Below, one piece after another: positions 16,593 through 24,290 of a stretch of 64,000 nucleotides of DNA. The number at the start of each line of letters is the position of its first letter. The first letter of the stretch is position 1. This stretch comes from Pseudomonas svalbardensis (GTDB taxonomy: Bacteria > Pseudomonadota > Gammaproteobacteria > Pseudomonadales > Pseudomonadaceae), in assembly GCF_030053115.1 (NCBI RefSeq), contig NZ_CP125619.1, positions 1,551,001 through 1,615,000 of the forward strand, in the 5' to 3' direction. The position numbers and the translations under genes were made by a program. The notes under the pieces were generated by a model, which had not been told where the DNA came from, did not search any database, and saw nothing but the letters and a program-made list of their open reading frames with translations.

Positions 16593-17137
16593 TTATCTCT
16601 GGATTGTGCTTAGGATGGTTTCGAGGATCGAAGCGCTGTCGGACGTTTCTTCGATGCCGTAATCGATTGCGGTACAGGTCTTGCCTGTGGGATTTGAAAA
16701 TTTGACGGTGTTTTTGGCGTCAAACACGCCTTGCATCACCGATCCGTCTTCGAAGTGTGCAACGCAGGAAAGCCCTTCATAGCTTTCGACGGCCGGAATT
16801 TTAAAACCGATCCAGTTGCCGTGGATGATAATGGAGGTAGGTGGAATAAATGTGCCGGCGTATGGGAGTCACCGATGATGATCGTACCCGAACCGCCGAT
16901 CACGACGTCGCCATGGGTGCCGACGGTGCCAACCAGTGCGGCATTTTTGCCGTTGATGAACACTGTGCCTGACACGTCCGAGGCTAACGCGCTACCGCAG
17001 GTACAAGTGTCGCCTTTGCGAGCGGCAGCAAGTCCGTCGAAGAACACGTCGGAAGAACCGGAGGCGATGGCTTTGGGGCCATGCCCAGGCATGGGACAGC
17101 TGGTGGGATCTGTGATACGTGCGGCTGGCTTTGCCAT
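16593..17137 (-). pseudogene. PAAR domain protein with apparent frameshift
   Basis: The first frame (17137 to about 16860) encodes a PAAR domain, the sharpened tip of the type VI spike: MAKPAARITDPTSCPMPGHG, then repeated beta hairpins to GSGTIIIGDSHTPA. This frame then runs on as low-complexity sequence to a stop at 16736. A second frame, open from about 16868 to the stop at 16593, encodes a clear domain of about 85 residues (TFIPPTSIIIHGNWIGFKIP ... ETILSTIQR). One inserted base near 16853 would join them as TPATFIPPTS. Either a real single-base deletion or a sequence error. The stop is ten bases before the putative effector. Confidence 0.72.
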
Positions 17138-17568
17138 GCGGACTCCCTGTCAACGAATTTACCAGGGCCGACTGTACCAGGCTTGTTTTGAAAGGTGACT
17201 CGCGGAGATTCACTCCGCTGACATTTTTGGTAGGGCGCTTGCTTAGAAATCGCCATATTCCACTTGTGAAAGACGGTAAAGCCACGTGGTTCCGTGCCTA
17301 AATCGAGGCGTCCGCACAATCCGGATTGGCGGATGCGGGGGGAGATGATGAGGCAGAGTTTTGCGACCAAGCTGAATCAGCTATGGGTGGTGGCATGCAA
17401 ATAGGGATTTTGTGGCCGGTCGCCAGGATGCAGAAGGGGACGAAATTGGTTGAGGGGTGGCTAAGCGCTGGGGTCTGTTTCAGTTCGGTCGGTAACTAAG
17501 AAAACTAGAAACAGACACCTTAACAGACACCTTGGAGTAGCGGGGTAGGCTGGAGGCCTTGAAAACAT
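17138..17568. other. Intergenic region, 431 bases, flank of tRNA-Gly
   Basis: No coding frame is convincing. It contains a nine-base inverted repeat GTCTGTTTC / GAAACAGAC at 17473-17516 and a short tandem repeat of ACAGACACCTT at about 17511-17533, just beyond the 3' end of tRNA-Gly. Such a position is a common integration site, but no integrase is present. Confidence 0.4.
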
Positions 17569-17642
17569 TGGAGCGGGTGAAGGGAATCGAACCCTCGTTA
17601 TCAGCTTGGGAAGCTGGAGTAATGCCATTATACGACACCCGC
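17569..17642 (-). tRNA. tRNA-Gly (anticodon CCC)
   Basis: 74 bases including an encoded CCA. Acceptor arms GCGGGTG / CACCCGC pair, the T arm holds GGTTCGATTCC, and the anticodon loop reads TTCCCAA, giving CCC. The sequence resembles E. coli glyU. The first pair of the anticodon stem appears mismatched (C-A). Confidence 0.93.
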
Positions 17643-17751
17643 TCAGAGCGGCTGACTTTGTACCAGATGCGGGCGTGGAAATGAAGTTTTTCTTTGCGCG
17701 CGATGGCTTTATCGCCGGGTGAAACACAACCATGCACCGCGTAACGGTCGT

Positions 17752-17814
17752 TCGCGGGCAAGCCTCGCTCCTACAGAAATGCGTTTAACGCTGCGGGGCG
17801 AAGCTTGCTCGCGA
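17752..17814. repeat. REP-type palindromic pair
   Basis: The arms TCGCGGGCAAGCCTCGCTCC and GGGGCGAAGCTTGCTCGCGA are reverse complements at 17 of 20 positions, separated by 23 bases. This is the common Pseudomonas REP/REPIN pattern, between tRNA-Gly and the end of phaG. Confidence 0.75.
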
Positions 17815-17824
17815 TGACTCTGTT

Positions 17825-18709
17825 TCAGATGGCCAATGCATGCTGGTCCTGGACGTAGTGGTAACGCGGTCGGCTGACGTGTTGCGCCGGTTTCAGGAAA
17901 CCTAACAGTGCGTTGCGGCTGTCTCGGCAAGCGGCTTTGTGTTCCATGTCGAGAAAGTGGCCGGTGGCCTGCAGGGTGGTGAAAGTAGCGTGTTGCACGT
18001 GGTTGGCGAACAGTTGAGCGCCGTCGGCAGCGGTGTACTCGTCCCATTCGCCGTTCATGAACAGCACCGGCACGTTGATTTTCTCCGCGGCTTTGAAAAA
18101 GCACTGGCGATCACTGTGCAGCAGATCGCTGATGTGGAAATGCATCTGCCCGTATTCATGCTCGGCCAAAGAGCTGACGTGGCGATAATTGAAACGCTTG
18201 AACAGCGTCGGCAGGTGTTTGCCGATGGTGCTGTTCACCAGGTTGCCGACCCGGTCCCCGTCCCGACTGCCGAGGTAATCGACGCCGCGCTCGAGGTAAT
18301 CGAGCATGTGCGAGTTGATCTCCGGGGAGAACGAGCTGATCACGGCTTTTTCGATGCGTCGTGGCTGTTGGGCCAGGGCGACCAGGGTCGCGGCGCCACC
18401 CCAGGAAAACGACAGCACGTGTTCGGCCCCGAAGTGGTCGATCAGCTCCAGGAGGATCTGCCCTTCGATTTCCTTGGTCAGCATTTTTTCGTGCACATTG
18501 TGGGCTTTGGACCTGCCCGCGTAGGGCTGGTCGTAGCAGACCACATTGAACTGCGGATGAAGGTTTTTCACGGTTTGTGCAAACGACGCAGTCGTGGCCA
18601 TCGAGCCGTTGACCAAAATAATGGTCTTCTCTGCGGCATCTGCGCGATAGAACTCCGTGTAAACCCGATACTGACCCTGTATATCCAGCACAGCGATTTC
18701 TGGCCTCAT
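17825..18709 (-). CDS. phaG: (R)-3-hydroxydecanoyl-ACP:CoA transacylase/thioesterase PhaG
   Basis: 294-residue alpha/beta hydrolase of the PhaG/RhlA group, which draws (R)-3-hydroxyacyl chains from fatty acid synthesis towards medium-chain polyhydroxyalkanoate. The N-terminal half is almost identical to P. putida PhaG as I remember it (QGQYRVYTEFYRADAAEKT, VNGSMATTASFAQTVKNLHP). Nucleophile S102 lies in SFSWGGA, with D223 (GEWDEY) and H251 (TGHFLDMEH) completing the triad. RhlA, which makes the rhamnolipid lipid part, is the main alternative, but the C-terminal HALAI and the N-terminus favour PhaG. Confidence 0.9.
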   Translation of the reverse strand: MRPEIAVLDIQGQYRVYTEFYRADAAEKTIILVNGSMATTASFAQTVKNLHPQFNVVCYDQPYAGRSKAHNVHEKMLTKEIEGQILLELIDHFGAEHVLSFSWGGAATLVALAQQPRRIEKAVISSFSPEINSHMLDYLERGVDYLGSRDGDRVGNLVNSTIGKHLPTLFKRFNYRHVSSLAEHEYGQMHFHISDLLHSDRQCFFKAAEKINVPVLFMNGEWDEYTAADGAQLFANHVQHATFTTLQATGHFLDMEHKAACRDSRNALLGFLKPAQHVSRPRYHYVQDQHALAI

Positions 18710-19021
18710 GTCATAAGACTCCTGGCAAGCGGGTATGCGTGCAAATCAGATTGCACGAGCTTTGTGACAGGTAGGCATACGCCTGGAATTTGAAAGGCCC
18801 ATGTCGATCCATTGCAGTCCGGTCGACGGGTATTGTTATTGGCGGGCAGTCTGCCGGGGGAAGGCGGAACCTGAGGGTTCTCTACCGGCAAAAAGTTTCT
18901 TGGAAGTATGTTGTGACTCATCGGTCACATTTCGGCCGACGTCCTGATTCAAGCAGGGGTCATGTCATCGCGCAAGTGTCTTTGGTAAATTGTTCGACAA
19001 CTTCTGCTGAGCGGTCGCCTG
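18710..19021. other. Intergenic region, 312 bases, upstream of phaG
   Basis: Lies between the phaG start and the 3' end of rsuA (both minus). It should carry the phaG promoter; I see no clear sigma70 or sigma54 match. A short inverted repeat TGTGACTCATCGGTCACA at about 18911-18928 could be an operator. No gene. Confidence 0.35.
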
Positions 19022-19022
19022 C

Positions 19023-19715
19023 TTAGATCAATTGAATCTCTTCGGTGCGTAATGCGCGGTACTCGCCCGGTTTCAGGGCACTGTCGAGCACCAGCGGGCC
19101 CATGCTTTCGCGGTGCAGGCGCAGCACCTTGTTGTCGAAATGGCCGAACATCCGCTTCACCTGATGATAACGGCCCTCGACGATGCTCAGTCGTGCGGAT
19201 GTTGGTCCGAGTACGGCCAGCTCGGCGGGTTGGGTGGTGAGGTCTTCGAAGGCGAAGTACAGGCCTTCGGTGAATTTCAATGCGTATTCCGGGCCAATCT
19301 CTTGCTCGGTCTCGACGTAGTAGACCTTGGGCAGTTTGGTCTGCGGTTGGGTCAGGCGGCGCGACCAGCTGCCATCATTGGTGATCAGCATCAGGCCGGT
19401 GGTGTTGAAGTCCAGGCGCCCGGCGATGTGCAGGTCCTCCTTGTCCGGCTCATGGATCAGGTCGAGCACGGTCGGGTGTTGCGGATCGCGGGTGGCACTG
19501 ACGCAGCCAGACGGTTTGTGCAGCATGAAGTAGCGTGCAGGCTTGCCGACTTGCAGCCGCTCATCGTCGACTTCCACGCGGCTGAATTCCAGAACGTCGG
19601 CGTGAGGGTCGCTGACAACTTTTCCGTCGATCCTGACGCGCTTTTCCACCAGCAACAGACGCACCTGCTTACGGTTGAAGCGCGGCAGGTTGCTGAGGAA
19701 ACGGTCAATGCGCAT
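19023..19715 (-). CDS. rsuA: 16S rRNA pseudouridine(516) synthase RsuA
   Basis: 230-residue RsuA/RluB-type pseudouridine synthase. An N-terminal S4-like RNA-binding domain (RIDRFLSNLPRFNRKQVRLL ... VRIDGKVV) precedes the catalytic domain with GRLDFNTTGLMLITNDG, in which the aspartate is the catalytic residue, and KVYYVETE. The C-terminal EGRYHQVKRMFGHF is typical of the subfamily that modifies U516 of 16S rRNA. The ATG at 19715 is chosen because the S4 domain starts there; the frame upstream is not family-like. The gene is in the cytoplasmic housekeeping class. Confidence 0.88.
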   Translation of the reverse strand: MRIDRFLSNLPRFNRKQVRLLLVEKRVRIDGKVVSDPHADVLEFSRVEVDDERLQVGKPARYFMLHKPSGCVSATRDPQHPTVLDLIHEPDKEDLHIAGRLDFNTTGLMLITNDGSWSRRLTQPQTKLPKVYYVETEQEIGPEYALKFTEGLYFAFEDLTTQPAELAVLGPTSARLSIVEGRYHQVKRMFGHFDNKVLRLHRESMGPLVLDSALKPGEYRALRTEEIQLI

Positions 19716-19771
19716 GACGAGGGATCGGTAGGAAAGGGGCGCGTATCTTACGTGATCGGTTGTGCGGTTGC

Positions 19772-19966
19772 TTACAGCTGCGCCTCGACTTGCGCGCAGC
19801 GTGGGCACAAACAGGATTTGTCGCGCAGTTCGGGCGGCAGCGCTTCGAGTACCGCCGGGTCGATGCTGACGCCGTAGCACCAGCAGGCCCGATCGGCAGT
19901 TCGCGGGTCGGCCAGAGTGCAGTCATTGGAGGCGCCGCACGCCGGGCAGAAATCTGGCTTATTCAT
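19772..19966 (-). CDS. Cysteine-rich CWC family protein
   Basis: 64-residue protein with eight cysteines arranged as CPACG near the start, CWC in the middle and CLCPRC near the end. This is the CWC (cysteine-rich, probably zinc-binding) family, common in proteobacteria and of unknown function. It lies 56 bases upstream of rsuA on the same strand, an arrangement often seen in Pseudomonas, so the two may be cotranscribed. Confidence 0.82.
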   Translation of the reverse strand: MNKPDFCPACGASNDCTLADPRTADRACWCYGVSIDPAVLEALPPELRDKSCLCPRCAQVEAQL

Positions 19967-19972
19967 GTAGGG

Positions 19973-20329
19973 TTATTCATAACTGGAGTGAGGCATTTCC
20001 ACGCAGGTGCGGTTACGGCCGGCTTGCTTGGCCCGGTACATCGCATGATCCGCTCTCGAGAGCAGCGTGTGCAAGGTGTCATCGGTCTGCAGGGTGGTCA
20101 GGCCGATGCTTACGGTCAACTGCAAGGCCTTATCGTTGCAGGCATAACGCTGTTGCTCGACATGCTGACGAATTTTCTCGGCGACCATCAGACCGGTCTC
20201 ACCGTCAGTGTCCTTGAGCAGCACGATAAATTCCTCCCCGCCCCAACGGCAGACGATGTCGGAGTGCCGCAGACAGCTCTTCAGATCCCGTGCAAAGCCG
20301 ATCAATACCTGATCGCCGGCAAGGTGACC
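19973..20329 (-). pseudogene. GGDEF domain, 5'-truncated diguanylate cyclase
   Basis: The frame carries the C-terminal two thirds of a GGDEF domain: GHLAGDQVLIGFARDLK, then CRWGGEEFIVLLKD with active-site GGEEF, and VSIGLTTLQ to the stop at 19973. Upstream, homology ends sharply at the GGT CAC codons of the canonical DTHGH motif (20324-20329). Everything before it, including the metal-binding aspartate region and any sensor domain, is lost and replaced by the remnant of another gene. Without the first part it cannot be an active cyclase. Confidence 0.82.
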
Positions 20330-20521
20330 TGCTCCTACTATGCCGGTGGCTACGAGGTGTATTCCGCGCCTTATTACTACCCCGGCTACTCACCCTATCC
20401 CTACTATTACGGACCGCGCTATTACCACGGACCGCGCTTTTATGGCGGCTATCGCTACTACTATTGGGGCGGGCATTCGCCACGTTATTACAGAGGTGGA
20501 TATCGTGGTGGTCACCACTAA
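20330..20521 (+). pseudogene. 5'-truncated Tyr/Gly-rich lipoprotein fragment
   Basis: From the junction at about 20330 the plus strand reads CSYYAGGYEVYSAPYYYPGY and continues as a Tyr/Gly/Pro/Arg-rich tail to the stop at 20519-20521, ending GGYRGGHH. The composition mirrors the intact lipoprotein at 20689-21171. No start codon, signal peptide or ribosome site remains; the preceding bases belong to the GGDEF fragment in antisense. A cysteine at the junction may be the former lipobox cysteine. Confidence 0.7.
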
Positions 20522-20688
20522 TCAGCGGATGAATGGATGAAAAACCTTTCATCGGCGACTTGTTTCAATCTGTTTCGCGAACGCACCAGATTTGGAAAAC
20601 GATGTCTGATCTTTCGACAGTCACCGAATAATTGACTGTCGCCTGCCAGCGTCGCTGGTGTGGCTCACTCGCGGTCCAGGAGGCCGCC

Positions 20689-21171
20689 ATGTATCTGCGA
20701 ATTCTTCTGATTGCTGTATTGGGATTGTCACTTGGTGCATGCGTGCCTTATTCCGATGGAGGAGCCAGCTACTACAGTTCCGAGGTCTATACCTCGCCAG
20801 CCTATTATTCCGGTGGCGGGCCTTACTACTCAGGCGGCGGCGGTTATTACACGCAACCACGCCGGTACTACGCCCCGCCAGCGCGGTATTACCAGCCAAC
20901 GCCGCGGTATTATCACCAACCGCGGGTTTATCAACCGGCACCACGTTATTACCAGTCGTCGCCACGAGCCGATTACCGGGCTCATCAAAATCGCGGCTGG
21001 GATGGCCATAAACGTGGCGGCTGGGATGGCGATAACCGTGGCGGTTGGGACGGCCGTAACCGCGGTGGAAACAACGACTATCGTGGCGGTCATGGCGGAC
21101 GCGACAACCGTGGCGGAAGGGGCGACCACAACGGTCGCGGTGATCACGATGGCCGAGGCGGCCACCGTTAA
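20689..21171 (+). CDS. Tyr/Gly-rich lipoprotein
   Basis: 160-residue protein. The signal sequence MYLRILLIAVLGLSLGAC ends in a lipobox with C18. The mature chain has a Tyr-Tyr-rich part (PYYSGGGGYY, RRYYAPPARYY, PRYYHQPRVY) to about residue 100, then a Gly/Arg/Asp-rich tail with repeats of GGWDG and RGDHNGRGDHDGRG. It is low-complexity and probably exposed at the cell envelope. No family beyond lipoprotein can be assigned. AGGAGG ten bases upstream sets the start. A truncated relative lies just upstream. Confidence 0.78.
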   Translation: MYLRILLIAVLGLSLGACVPYSDGGASYYSSEVYTSPAYYSGGGPYYSGGGGYYTQPRRYYAPPARYYQPTPRYYHQPRVYQPAPRYYQSSPRADYRAHQNRGWDGHKRGGWDGDNRGGWDGRNRGGNNDYRGGHGGRDNRGGRGDHNGRGDHDGRGGHR

Positions 21172-21181
21172 ACACTCATGA

Positions 21182-21211
21182 AAAAAGCGGCGCATGAAGC
21201 GCCGCTTTTTT
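21182..21211 (+). terminator. Rho-independent terminator, bidirectional type
   Basis: Stem AAAAAGCGGCGC / GCGCCGCTTTTT around a five-base loop, ten bases after the lipoprotein stop. The A and T tracts on both sides allow it to serve the convergent gene at 21232 too. Confidence 0.88.
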
Positions 21212-21231
21212 ATGCCCGGATTTCAGTATTC

Positions 21232-22335
21232 CTACAAATCGGCCAGAGGATGCCGGCCTTCCCAGGCCTTGTGGAAATGCGCGTCTACCACTGCATCCGG
21301 CAGATTACTGATGTCTGGCCAGTGCCAATGCGGTTTTTGATCCTTGTCGATCAACCGTGCGCGCACACCTTCGCTGAACTCCGGATGACGGCAACAGTTG
21401 AGGCTCATGGTGTATTCCATCTGAAAGACTTGAGCCAGCGACATGTGCCGGGCGCGGGCGATCTGTTCCCATACCAGATGAGCGGTCAGGGGCGAGCCCT
21501 CGCTCATGGTTTTCGCCGCACGGCTGAGCAGCAGATCCGTGTTGTCGCGCAGCTGGCTGATGGCTTTCCAGGCGCAGCGCACGTCGCTGACATCCAGCAG
21601 CTCATCGATCTGCTGGCGTCGCGGTAACCACTGGGCTTCGGGCATTTGCGCGAGCGCTTCCTGCTGCAAGGCCTTGAGCAGGCTGTTGAGCTGCATCGGC
21701 GTCTGTTCCTGCCAGTTCAACTGCAGCAGGCCTTCCATCAGCTCTCCCTGCTGTTCATCGAGCAGGAAACGGTCGGCCAGGTCGAGATCGATCGCATCGC
21801 GACCGTTCATATGGGCGCCGGTCAGGCCGAGAAACAATCCGAGCTTGCCGGGCAGGCGAGACAGAAACCAACTGGCCCCGACGTCCGGGTACAAACCGAT
21901 ACTGATCTCCGGCATCGCCAGGCGGCTGCTCGGCGTAACAATTCTAATGCCCGCCCCTTGCAGCAGCCCCATGCCGCCGCCGAGCACATAGCCATGCCCC
22001 CAGCAGATCAGCGGTTTAGGGTAAGTGTGCAGATTGAAGTCCAGGCGATATTCCGCCGCAAAGAAATGCGCGGCCAGCGGCGGCACTTCGCCGGGATGGG
22101 AGCGACAGGCTTCCACCAGGCTGCGGACTTCTCCACCAGCGCAAAAGGCTTTGGCACCGTTGCCGCGCAACACGACGCAGACGATTTGCGGCTCTTTGGC
22201 CCAGGCGTCCAGTTGATCGCGCAAGGCGTTGATCATCGGCAAGGACAGGGCATTGAGGGACTTTTCGGCATCCAGGCTGGCGACTCCGATGCGTGCGCCG
22301 TCGGTGCCAGTGAGTTCTTCGAAGTGCAGATTCAT
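21232..22335 (-). CDS. Enoyl-CoA hydratase/isomerase, 3-hydroxyisobutyryl-CoA hydrolase type
   Basis: 367-residue crotonase-fold protein. The oxyanion-hole segments GNGAKAFCAGGEVRSL and WGHGYVLGGGMGLLQG and the acidic MPEISIGLYPDVGASWFLSRL match the 3-hydroxyisobutyryl-CoA hydrolase subgroup of valine breakdown, as does the length, longer than simple enoyl-CoA hydratases. The C-terminal FSEGVRARLIDKDQKPHW is characteristic. A general enoyl-CoA hydratase role cannot be excluded. It is convergent with the lipoprotein and divergent from ung. Confidence 0.85.
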   Translation of the reverse strand: MNLHFEELTGTDGARIGVASLDAEKSLNALSLPMINALRDQLDAWAKEPQIVCVVLRGNGAKAFCAGGEVRSLVEACRSHPGEVPPLAAHFFAAEYRLDFNLHTYPKPLICWGHGYVLGGGMGLLQGAGIRIVTPSSRLAMPEISIGLYPDVGASWFLSRLPGKLGLFLGLTGAHMNGRDAIDLDLADRFLLDEQQGELMEGLLQLNWQEQTPMQLNSLLKALQQEALAQMPEAQWLPRRQQIDELLDVSDVRCAWKAISQLRDNTDLLLSRAAKTMSEGSPLTAHLVWEQIARARHMSLAQVFQMEYTMSLNCCRHPEFSEGVRARLIDKDQKPHWHWPDISNLPDAVVDAHFHKAWEGRHPLADL

Positions 22336-22467
22336 CGTGACCTCGATCGGGAATTTGAGCGTTCAGTATGATCGCTGTACAGGAAAGTGCCGGATCTGCG
22401 TCAGATCAATTGACAAGCGTGATGGGCTTTCCTAGGGTTCGCCCCATTGTTTTTGCCGGATGTAACC

Positions 22468-23160
22468 ATGACTGCTGACGACCGTATCAAACTCGAACCG
22501 AGCTGGAAGGAGGCACTGCGTGCCGAATTCGACCAGCCCTACATGGCAGAGTTGCGCAACTTCCTGCAAGAGGAGCGCGCGGCGGGCAAGGAAATCTACC
22601 CTCCAGGACCGATGATTTTCAACGCGCTCAACTCGACGCCGCTGGATAAAGTCAAAGTCGTCATCCTCGGCCAGGACCCGTACCACGGACCGGGGCAGGC
22701 CCATGGCTTGTGCTTCTCGGTGCAACCGGGCGTACCGGCGCCGCCGTCGCTGGTGAACATCTATAAAGAGTTGAAACGCGATCTGAACATCGACATCCCG
22801 CCCCACGGTTGCCTGCAAAGCTGGGCTGACCAGGGCGTGCTGATGATCAACACCACCATGACCGTGGAACGCGCCAACGCCAACGCCCATGCGGGCAAAG
22901 GCTGGCAACACTTTACCGATCGGATTATCGAAGTGGTCAGCGAACACCAGCCACATCTGGTGTTCCTGCTGTGGGGCGCGCATGCCCAGAGCAAGCAGAA
23001 ACTGATCGATGCCACCAAGCATCTGGTGCTGACGTCGGTGCATCCGTCACCGCTGTCCGCCTATCGTGGCTTTCTCGGGTGCGGGCACTTCAGTCGAACC
23101 AATAAGTATCTGGAGCAGAATGGCGAGACACCGATCGAATGGCGATTGCCGCCAGTTTGA
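22468..23160 (+). CDS. ung: Uracil-DNA glycosylase
   Basis: 230-residue family 1 uracil-DNA glycosylase, removing uracil from DNA in base-excision repair. The water-activating loop [18 protein letters not shown] places the catalytic aspartate at D70, and the DNA-intercalating loop [11 protein letters not shown] puts the catalytic histidine at H192. The start at 22468 ([13 protein letters not shown]) is the family-like one; seven residues upstream are not. It is followed by a perfect palindrome at 23167-23247. Confidence 0.95.
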   Translation: MTADDRIKLEPSWKEALRAEFDQPYMAELRNFLQEERAAGKEIYPPGPMIFNALNSTPLDKVKVVILGQDPYHGPGQAHGLCFSVQPGVPAPPSLVNIYKELKRDLNIDIPPHGCLQSWADQGVLMINTTMTVERANANAHAGKGWQHFTDRIIEVVSEHQPHLVFLLWGAHAQSKQKLIDATKHLVLTSVHPSPLSAYRGFLGCGHFSRTNKYLEQNGETPIEWRLPPV

Positions 23161-23166
23161 TGCGTT

Positions 23167-23247
23167 GACCGGGTCGCCCCCTTCGCGAGCAGGCTCGCTC
23201 CCACACCCTGTGGGAGCGAGCCTGCTCGCGAAGGGGGCGACCCGGTC
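23167..23247. repeat. Perfect REPIN-like palindrome
   Basis: An 81-base inverted repeat with arms of about 38 bases. The outer part reads GACCGGGTCGCCCCCTTCGC and the inner part TGCTCGCTCCCACA-like REP sequence around a short central loop. It stands between the convergent ung and AbrB-family genes and may serve as a terminator. Confidence 0.88.
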
Positions 23248-23249
23248 TT

Positions 23250-24290
23250 TCAGACAGAATCCGGCACCCGATTCCAATACTTGAACAACGGCTCCGCCAG
23301 AAACAATACAAACAACAGCCGCATCACCTGCATCGCCGTCACCAGCGGCACCGACAATTGCAACGTCTCTGCCGTCAGGCTCATCTCCGCAATCCCGCCG
23401 GGCATCATGCCCAAGGTCAGCGAACGCAAATCCAAATGCGTCAGCGCACTCAACCCCAATGCCGCCAGCGTGGCGATCAACATAGTCAGCACCGTGCCGA
23501 TCAAGGTTCGTCCCATAAAAGAAGGCGCACGCCGGAAAAACTGCCGATTGAAGTGACACCCCAACCCGCTGCCAATCAGCCATTGGCCGATCTGGCTGCC
23601 GCCGTTGGGCAAACCGATGTGCAGGTCCCAACCAATGCTCACCGCCGCACTCACCAACAACGGTCCGAACAACCACGGATTGGGTTGCCGCAGACGCTCC
23701 CATAGCCAGGCGGCGAGGGCGCCCGCCGGGAACAGAATCGCCAGCCAGCGCCAATCAACGACCGTGGCATGGGACAGCGGTGCACCATCACCCAACAAAT
23801 ACTTGAACGCCGCCGGCACACACAGCACCACCACCAACACCCGCAGACTTTGCCCCGCCGCAACACGACTGAGCACCGCGCCGTTACGCGCGCCGAGGTT
23901 GACCATCTCCCCGGAGCCGCCGGGCATGCTGGAAAAGAACGCGGTGGCGCGATCTTCACCGGTGCGCCGCATCAACCAGACCCCGACTACGGCCGACAGG
24001 CTGGTAACCAACGCACCGAAGAAGATCAGACCGAAGTGGCTCAGGACCTGCTCCATCACCACCGGGGTGAAGTGCAGGCCGATGCCGATGCCGACAATCC
24101 ACTGGCCGCACTTGCGGCCGCCAGGGATTTCCGCCAATTGCCAGGGTGTCAGGCAGCGCACCAGGATGATCGCCAGCAACGAGCCGACCATCCACGGCAG
24201 TGGCCAGCCGATCTGGCTGGCCAGGTAACCGCCCAGCAGACCGACCAGCGGAGTTCCCCACCAGGCTTTGAAGGGTGTTCGATCAGACAT
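23250..24290 (-). CDS. AbrB family (AbrB duplication) membrane protein
   Basis: 346-residue polytopic protein of the AbrB-duplication family, related to E. coli AbrB, not the Bacillus regulator. Two homologous halves each carry a G-rich motif (GGYLASQIGWPLPWMVGSLLA and the second-half equivalent IGWDLHIGLPNGGSQIGQWL) and MPGG sequences (SSMPGGSGEMV, MMPGGIAEMS). Transport function is suspected but unproven. The start overlaps the end of tctA by eight bases, so it is translated with the tricarboxylate operon, as I recall also for P. aeruginosa. Confidence 0.85.
   Translation of the reverse strand: MSDRTPFKAWWGTPLVGLLGGYLASQIGWPLPWMVGSLLAIILVRCLTPWQLAEIPGGRKCGQWIVGIGIGLHFTPVVMEQVLSHFGLIFFGALVTSLSAVVGVWLMRRTGEDRATAFFSSMPGGSGEMVNLGARNGAVLSRVAAGQSLRVLVVVLCVPAAFKYLLGDGAPLSHATVVDWRWLAILFPAGALAAWLWERLRQPNPWLFGPLLVSAAVSIGWDLHIGLPNGGSQIGQWLIGSGLGCHFNRQFFRRAPSFMGRTLIGTVLTMLIATLAALGLSALTHLDLRSLTLGMMPGGIAEMSLTAETLQLSVPLVTAMQVMRLLFVLFLAEPLFKYWNRVPDSV

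Noticed and set aside
19760..20521. 253-codon plus-strand frame ending in the Tyr-rich tail
   Set aside because: Only the last 64 codons are real lipoprotein sequence; the rest is antisense of the CWC and GGDEF genes.
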